Shown in pieces: positions 6,454 to 10,962 of a stretch of 10,962 bases of DNA. Under the pieces are notes generated by a model. It saw nothing but the letters and a program-made list of their open reading frames with translations. It was not told where the DNA came from and ran no database searches. The number at the start of each line of letters is the position of its first letter. The first letter of the stretch is position 1. Source of the DNA: Litorimonas sp964435725 (GTDB lineage Bacteria; Pseudomonadota; Alphaproteobacteria; Caulobacterales; Maricaulaceae); assembly GCA_964435725.1 (NCBI GenBank), contig CAYTAJ010000075.1, positions 1 through 10,962 of the forward strand, given 5' to 3'. The position numbers and the translations under genes were made by a program.

Positions 6454-8359
6454 CTAAGCTGCTTTCTTACCCGCTTGTGCGTCAAGAATTTTGGAAATTG
6501 TATCGGCTTTCANNNNNNNNNNNNNNNNNNNNNNNNNNNNNNNNNNNNNNNNNNNNNNNNNNNNNNNNNNNNNNNNNNNNNNNNNNNNNNNNNNNNNNNN
6601 NNNNNNNNNNNNATTTATCGCCCATTTCTTCACGTGTGGATGTCATGATGTCATAGCCAAGTTTTTGTGTCGTATCATCGGATACAGCGAGGGGGCCGAT
6701 AGGCAGACCAAGGCTGGCCGCACAATTTTCAATCAGTGCCATGCTGATACCTTCGACGACCATCAAGCTGGCTTCATTGGCATAGGGCGGGAAAACGCGG
6801 TTAGTGAAGAAGCCACGCACGTCTTTCACAACAATCGGCGTTTTCTTGATTTTCTTATTGTAATCAAACGCCGCCGCCAGAGCGAGATCGCCTGTGCCGT
6901 CATGCGGAATGATTTCCAAGAGCGGCATTCTCTCAACAGGTGAGAAGAAATGCATGCCGATGAATTGATCCGGACGGGACGAGTTTTTCGCCAAGCCGCC
7001 AATCGGAAGCGTAGACGTGTTAGACGCAAAGACAACATCTTTACCAATCACGGCTTCGGTCTTTTTAATGACATCCGCTTTCACGTCAGGGCGTTCAAAA
7101 ACCGCTTCGATAATCAGATCAACGTCTTTGAGGTCGTCATAATTATCTGTCGGTTTGATACGGGCGAGGAATTTTTCGGCGGCCTCTTTCGTCATGCGAC
7201 CGCGAGAGACTTTCTTGTCCAAAATCTTTTTCGTGTAATCGACGGCCTTTTGCGCTTCTTCCATAGAACGGTCGAGTGAGATCACTTCCATACCGGCTTT
7301 GGCGGTGACATGAGCAATGCCTGACCCCATCAGGCCTGCACCCAAAACGCCCACTTTCTTGATGTCGACCTTGTCAATATTGTCTGGGCGAGCCGCACCT
7401 TTTTCTGCCGCTTGCTTGTTGACAAACAAAGTGCGGATCATGTTTTTCGCAACAGGATCAGCCAAGAGCGTACAGAAATATTTCACCTCAATGGCAAGGC
7501 CGGTATCAATCGGCACATTTGTTCCTTCATAGAGGCAGGACATAATGGCTTTAATCGCCGGATAGTTATTCTTGCTTTCTTTGAGGGCCATCGCATTGGC
7601 GGCCATAAAGAATTGAACCGCTTTCGGGTTCATGGCCCCGGCACCGCCAGGCACTTTAAAGCCTTTCACATCCCAAGGCGCGAGAACGCCTTTCTCGGAA
7701 TTGGCTTTGACCCAGGCTTTGGCCGCTTCAACCGTTTTACCAGGCTCAACCACTTCACTGACAAGGCCTTGTGCGAGCGCTTTCTTCGGATCAAGCGACT
7801 TACCTTGCGTACACATCATCGCCGCATTCTGCAGACCAATCAGACGCGGGACACGTTGCGTACCCCCTGCACCGGGCAAGAGACCCACGAGAACTTCGGG
7901 AAGGCCCAATTTAATTTTTGGATTGTCAGCGACAACGCGGTGATGACAGGCGAGGGCCACTTCGAGACCACCGCCAAGGGCCAGACCTTCAATCGCACAG
8001 GCGACTGGTTTGGCTTTTTTACCTTCGCGTTGCATTTGACGAACGGTGTGACCGCCTGTTTCCATACGACGGAACATGCGCGTCAGCGTCATGCCTTGAT
8101 CGAAAGACTCTTTATTCAGCTCACCGCTGCGGCCTTCGAGCATGCGAAGGTCAGCACCCGCCATGAAAGCATTGTCCCGACCGGAACAAATAACAGCGCC
8201 TTTGACCTCATCATCTTCGATGAGGCGGTCGACGAATTTCGGAAACTCTGAAATCAGGGCTTCATCCCACACATTCATGCCTTGGTTCGGTACGTCGAGT
8301 GTGAGCGTCAGAATGCCATCTGCATCCAGATCGAGGGTAAATGTTTTAAATTCACTCAT
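6454..8359 (-). CDS. 3-hydroxyacyl-CoA dehydrogenase/enoyl-CoA hydratase, beta-oxidation alpha subunit (gap in 3' part)
   Basis: This bifunctional FadB/FadJ-type enzyme hydrates trans-2-enoyl-CoA and oxidises 3-hydroxyacyl-CoA with NAD. Residues 1-190 are the crotonase domain: oxyanion segment MAGADL (66-71) and catalytic Glu133 (GGGLE) and Glu155 (LPE before GLLPGAGGTQR). The dehydrogenase domain starts near 335 with GAGLMG (340-345); His470 (GMHFFSPVER) and Glu482 match the catalytic pair, and RGFFTNRV opens the C-terminal domain. About 100-130 C-terminal residues are lost in the gap at 6513-6612. After the gap, reading straight on gives a short meaningless tail ending at 6482. Another frame gives KADTISKILDAQAGKKAA and a stop at 6454-6456, a more plausible C terminus close to the terminator, so I end the gene there; the tail could also belong to another gene. 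AAGGA stands about seven bases before the ATG. It lies 27 bases after the thiolase. Confidence 0.87.
6513..6612. other. Assembly gap (100 N) near the 3' end of the FadB-like gene
   Basis: Exactly 100 N, a placeholder of unknown true length. If the plausible C-terminal tail ending at 6454 belongs to the same gene, the true gap length must be a multiple of three; 100 is not, which shows the placeholder shifts the frame. Confidence 0.97.
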
Positions 8360-8386
8360 GATATTATCCTTTAATGCAGTCTTGGC

Positions 8387-9595
8387 TTAAACGCGTTCAA
8401 TGATTGTGGCTGTGCCCATGCCGCCACCAATACAAAGCGTGACGAGCGAGGTCTCTTTGTCCGCGCGCTCTAACTCATCGACCATTGTGCCGAGGATCAT
8501 GGCACCTGTTGCGCCTAGCGGGTGACCCATGGCAATCGCACCGCCATTCACATTGATGTCCTTGTGATCAATATCGAGGGCTTGCATGAAGCGCAGTACG
8601 ACAGAGGCGAAAGCTTCATTAAGCTCGTAAATATCAATGTCAGAGACATCCATACCGGCGCGTTTCAGCGCTTTCTTTGCCGCAAATTCAGGGCCTGTCA
8701 GCATGATTGTTGGCTCAGACCCGATAGAGGCCATAGAGCGAATACGCGCGCGTGGTTTAATGCCGAGGCGTTCGCCGACTTCTTTATTCCCAATCAAAAG
8801 ACCAGCAGCCCCGTCCACGATACCGGAAGAGTTACCGGCATGGTGTACGTGATTGATTTTTTCGATTTCCGGGTATTTGAGTTCGGCTACACCGTTAAAG
8901 CCGAAATTCTCACCCATCATTTTGAAAGAGGGGTTCAAAGCGCCAAGGCTTTGCATATTCGTGTCCGGACGAATAGTTTCGTCGTGGTCGAGGATTTCAA
9001 CGCCCATCACGTCTTTGACAGGGACGATAGATTTTTTGAAACGCCCTTCATCCCACGCTTTTTTCGCGCGTTTATGGCTCTCTACGGCATAGGCATCCAC
9101 ATCATCGCGAGAGAACCCATATTTCGTCGCAATCAAGTCTGCGGACACACCTTGAGGGACGAAGTAATTGTGGAAGGCTGAGGCCGGATCTGTTGGCCAA
9201 GCACCGCCGTCTGAACCCATAGGCACGCGCGACATGCTCTCGACACCGCCCCCAATGGCTAAGTCCGTCTCACCCGACATCACCTTCGCGGCGGCGATAT
9301 TGGCGGCTTCGAGACCGGAGGCGCAGAAGCGGTTGACCTGAATACCGGATGTTGTCTCGGCGTAACCAGCGTTCATCAACGCTGTACGCGTGATAACCGC
9401 GCCTTGCTCACCGACAGGCGACACGCAGCCCATGGCGACATCTTCGATTTCTGCGCTGTCGATATTATTGCGATCGCGGAGGGCTTCGAGAACCTGAGAG
9501 GTCAAAGCCAAGGGCGTGACCTCATGGAGGCTGCCGTCTGATCTGCCTTTACCGCGCGGCGTCCGCACGGCGTCATAAATATAAGCCTCAGTCAT
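8387..9595 (-). CDS. Acetyl-CoA C-acyltransferase (FadA-type thiolase)
   Basis: This 402-residue thiolase, full family length, cleaves 3-ketoacyl-CoA with CoA to acetyl-CoA and a shortened acyl-CoA, the last step of each beta-oxidation turn. Nucleophile Cys91 lies in VNRFCASGLEA, the NEAF motif in YELNEAFA, His358 in GGAIAMGHPLGATGA and the second catalytic Cys388 in LCIGGGMG. All active-site parts are present. An AGGAAAGG ribosome site lies eight or nine bases before the ATG. It is transcribed first, with the FadB-like gene 27 bases downstream, so the two are very probably beta and alpha subunits of one complex. The order (thiolase, then alpha subunit) is the reverse of Escherichia coli fadBA. 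It is divergent from a second thiolase across a 219-base regulatory region. Degradation is favoured over synthesis because of the FadB partner. Confidence 0.94.
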   Translation of the reverse strand: MTEAYIYDAVRTPRGKGRSDGSLHEVTPLALTSQVLEALRDRNNIDSAEIEDVAMGCVSPVGEQGAVITRTALMNAGYAETTSGIQVNRFCASGLEAANIAAAKVMSGETDLAIGGGVESMSRVPMGSDGGAWPTDPASAFHNYFVPQGVSADLIATKYGFSRDDVDAYAVESHKRAKKAWDEGRFKKSIVPVKDVMGVEILDHDETIRPDTNMQSLGALNPSFKMMGENFGFNGVAELKYPEIEKINHVHHAGNSSGIVDGAAGLLIGNKEVGERLGIKPRARIRSMASIGSEPTIMLTGPEFAAKKALKRAGMDVSDIDIYELNEAFASVVLRFMQALDIDHKDINVNGGAIAMGHPLGATGAMILGTMVDELERADKETSLVTLCIGGGMGTATIIERV

Positions 9596-9727
9596 GAAAT
9601 GGACCTTTCCTCATGCATTCTTGTTTGATTTTGCAGCCTTAGACCGCATTTTTGTTTGGAAATAAAGCCTTCAACGCTGTTTTATACACCTTCACAATTG
9701 CTTGCGGTCTCTTCACTTTTAGGTGCA

Positions 9728-9755
9728 TCGACATTGTTTAGAGCCTGCGTATAAG
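9728..9755 (+). promoter_or_regulatory. Sigma70-type promoter for the plus-strand thiolase
   Basis: TCGACA (9728-9733, five of six to TTGACA) and TATAAG (9750-9755, five of six to TATAAT) are 16 bases apart. Transcription would begin near 9762, leaving about 53 untranslated bases before the ATG at 9815. The -10 falls inside the inverted repeat at 9747-9765. Found by eye, not by matrix scoring. Confidence 0.6.
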
Positions 9756-9765
9756 GTTTATACGC
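9747..9765. promoter_or_regulatory. Perfect 8-3-8 inverted repeat, candidate repressor operator
   Basis: GCGTATAA and TTATACGC are exact reverse complements separated by GGT. The size suits a dimeric TetR- or GntR-like regulator. It covers the -10 and probable start of the plus-strand thiolase promoter, so binding should repress it. No regulator gene is in the window, and the sequence does not match the PsrA or Bacillus FadR boxes I know. Confidence 0.65.
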
Positions 9766-9814
9766 GAAACGGCCTGAGTCCGTTGTAAAATTTAAGCGAA
9801 AGATTGGATATATT

Positions 9815-10962
9815 ATGCGTGAAGCCGTCATCGTCTCAACTGCCCGTACACCCATTGGTCGCGCCTATCGCGGCGCGTTCAATAATACCCCGTCTCCGAC
9901 CCTCGCAGGTCATTGTATTGACCATGCCGTCAAACGTGCCGGGATTGACGGGGCCGAGGTCGATGATGTGATTATGGGCTGTGCGTTGCAACAGGGTGTT
10001 CAGGTGACAATCGGGCGGAATGCGGTACTTGCTTCTGACTTGCCTGTCACAGTGGCCGCGCAAAGTATCGACCGTCAGTGTTCCTCCGGTATGATGGCAA
10101 TTGGTATCGCGGCCCGCCAAATCATTGTTGATAACCAAACCATCGCGATTGGTGGCGGAGTGGACTCAATCTCTCTCGTACAGACACCGGAAATGCGCGT
10201 TGCGCCGGATATGAATGTCATCAAGAAACATCCGCAAGCCTATATCCAAATGATTGATACAGCCGAGATTGTGGCCGAGCGTTACAGCGTCTCTCGCGAT
10301 GATATGGATGAATATGCGCTTCTGTCCCAACAGCGTACCCATGCCGCGCAGGAAGCTGGTGCCTTCGATGATGAAATTGTGCCACTCGCCTCAACGATGA
10401 AGGTCATGAATAAAGAGACGAAAGAAGTCTCGGAACATAATGTGACCTTAGAAAAAGACGAAGGCAATCGTCCGTCAACCACACTTGAAGGACTACAAGG
10501 GCTTAAGCCTGTGCGAGGGCCAGAAAAAACGATTACGGCGGGTAACGCATCACAACTCTCTGATGGGGCGTCTGTCTCTGTTTTGATGGAAGCGAAAGAA
10601 GCCGAGAAGCGCGGCCTCAACCCGCTCGGCGCCTATCGCGGTATGGCCGTTGCAGGTCTTGAGCCCGACGAAATGGGTATTGGTCCGATTTACGCGATTC
10701 CAAAGCTCCTGAAACAAACAGGTCTGAAGATGGAAGACATCGGCCTTTGGGAGCTGAATGAAGCCTTCGCTGTGCAGGTGCTTTATTGTCAGCGCGAGCT
10801 GGGTATTCCGCTTGAAAATATGAACGTCAATGGCGGCGCGATTTCGATTGGTCACCCTTATGGTATGTCAGGTGCGCGCATGGTCGCCCACGCCCTTATC
10901 GAAGGCAAACGCCGCGGTGCAAAATATGTCGTCAGCACAATGTGTGTCGGCGGTGGCATGGG
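9815..10962 (+). CDS. Acetyl-CoA C-acyltransferase, second thiolase (3' end cut by window)
   Basis: This is a second thiolase, 382 codons visible and still open at the window end; about ten codons are missing by comparison with family length. It begins MREAVIVSTARTPIGRAYRG. Nucleophile Cys89 is in DRQCSSGMMAIG, WELNEAFA is present, His347 is in GGAISIGHPYGMSGAR and Cys377 in TMCVGGGMG, so the active site is complete. The His loop reads GHPYGMSGAR where the neighbouring thiolase has GHPLGATGA, and the N-terminal halves differ clearly, so it is a different subtype rather than a recent duplicate. A weak ribosome site (GGA at 9806-9808) precedes the ATG by six bases. Its own promoter and operator and divergent orientation suggest separate control, perhaps for another chain length or for acetoacetyl-CoA; this is inference. 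Confidence 0.93.
   Translation, partial: MREAVIVSTARTPIGRAYRGAFNNTPSPTLAGHCIDHAVKRAGIDGAEVDDVIMGCALQQGVQVTIGRNAVLASDLPVTVAAQSIDRQCSSGMMAIGIAARQIIVDNQTIAIGGGVDSISLVQTPEMRVAPDMNVIKKHPQAYIQMIDTAEIVAERYSVSRDDMDEYALLSQQRTHAAQEAGAFDDEIVPLASTMKVMNKETKEVSEHNVTLEKDEGNRPSTTLEGLQGLKPVRGPEKTITAGNASQLSDGASVSVLMEAKEAEKRGLNPLGAYRGMAVAGLEPDEMGIGPIYAIPKLLKQTGLKMEDIGLWELNEAFAVQVLYCQRELGIPLENMNVNGGAISIGHPYGMSGARMVAHALIEGKRRGAKYVVSTMCVGGGM

Larger units (their letters stand above)
9596..9814. promoter_or_regulatory. Divergent control region between two thiolase genes
   Basis: This is 219 bases without a gene. It must hold start signals for both directions. The plus-strand promoter and the palindrome are listed separately. 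For the minus strand I see TATAAA at 9686-9681 but no good -35 at 16-18 bases, so that promoter is unresolved. TTTATACAC at 9681-9689 resembles one half of the palindrome (8 of 9 bases), a possible weak second site. Confidence 0.6.

Noticed and set aside
7412..8251. A long plus-strand open frame (279 codons) opposite the FadB-like gene
   Set aside because: It is antisense to a gene with full catalytic motifs, and its translation has odd, His/Arg/Phe-rich composition and no family features.
8522..9181. A 219-codon plus-strand open frame opposite the FadA-type thiolase
   Set aside because: It is a shadow of a clearly conserved thiolase; the composition is unnatural and there is no ribosome site or domain.
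9757..9789. Minus-strand promoter TTTACA...TATAAA across the palindrome
   Set aside because: The spacer is 21 bases, too long for sigma70; the TATAAA arises from the palindrome itself.

Overview
The window looks like chromosomal DNA from an alphaproteobacterium, probably a marine Hyphomonadaceae/Maricaulales-type organism. That placement is an inference from medium G+C, the style of the autotransporter, a DUF6445-type protein and alphaproteobacterial-looking beta-oxidation genes; no marker gene here proves it. It is draft assembly: two runs of exactly 100 N (3767-3866 and 6513-6612) are scaffold-gap placeholders, and each interrupts a gene.

Left part (1-1700): the 3' end of a large autotransporter gene. 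The end of the beta-helical passenger and the whole outer-membrane barrel are present; the gene begins outside the window. A strong intrinsic terminator follows.

Middle part (1782-6392, plus strand): five tightly spaced genes that look like one operon. They encode a small SH3-like lipoprotein, a DUF6445/2-oxoglutarate-Fe(II)-oxygenase-like protein, a PutP-like sodium/solute symporter, a Baeyer-Villiger-type flavin monooxygenase and an HSL-family alpha/beta hydrolase. The last two overlap by 4 bases. A BVMO makes an ester from a ketone and an esterase can hydrolyse it, so with the symporter the set reads as a possible uptake-and-cleavage module. The substrate cannot be read from sequence.

Right part (6454-10962): a fatty-acid beta-oxidation locus. 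On the minus strand a FadA-type thiolase is followed by a FadB/FadJ-type enoyl-CoA hydratase/3-hydroxyacyl-CoA dehydrogenase, ending at an intrinsic terminator that separates it from the convergent middle operon. Divergent from the thiolase, on the plus strand, is a second thiolase of a different subtype, cut by the window end. The 219-base divergent region holds a good sigma70-type promoter whose -10 lies inside a perfect 8-3-8 inverted repeat, a strong candidate operator for this thiolase.

I found no tRNA, rRNA, CRISPR array, insertion sequence or phage gene. The best candidates for something undescribed are the five-gene operon and the palindromic operator.
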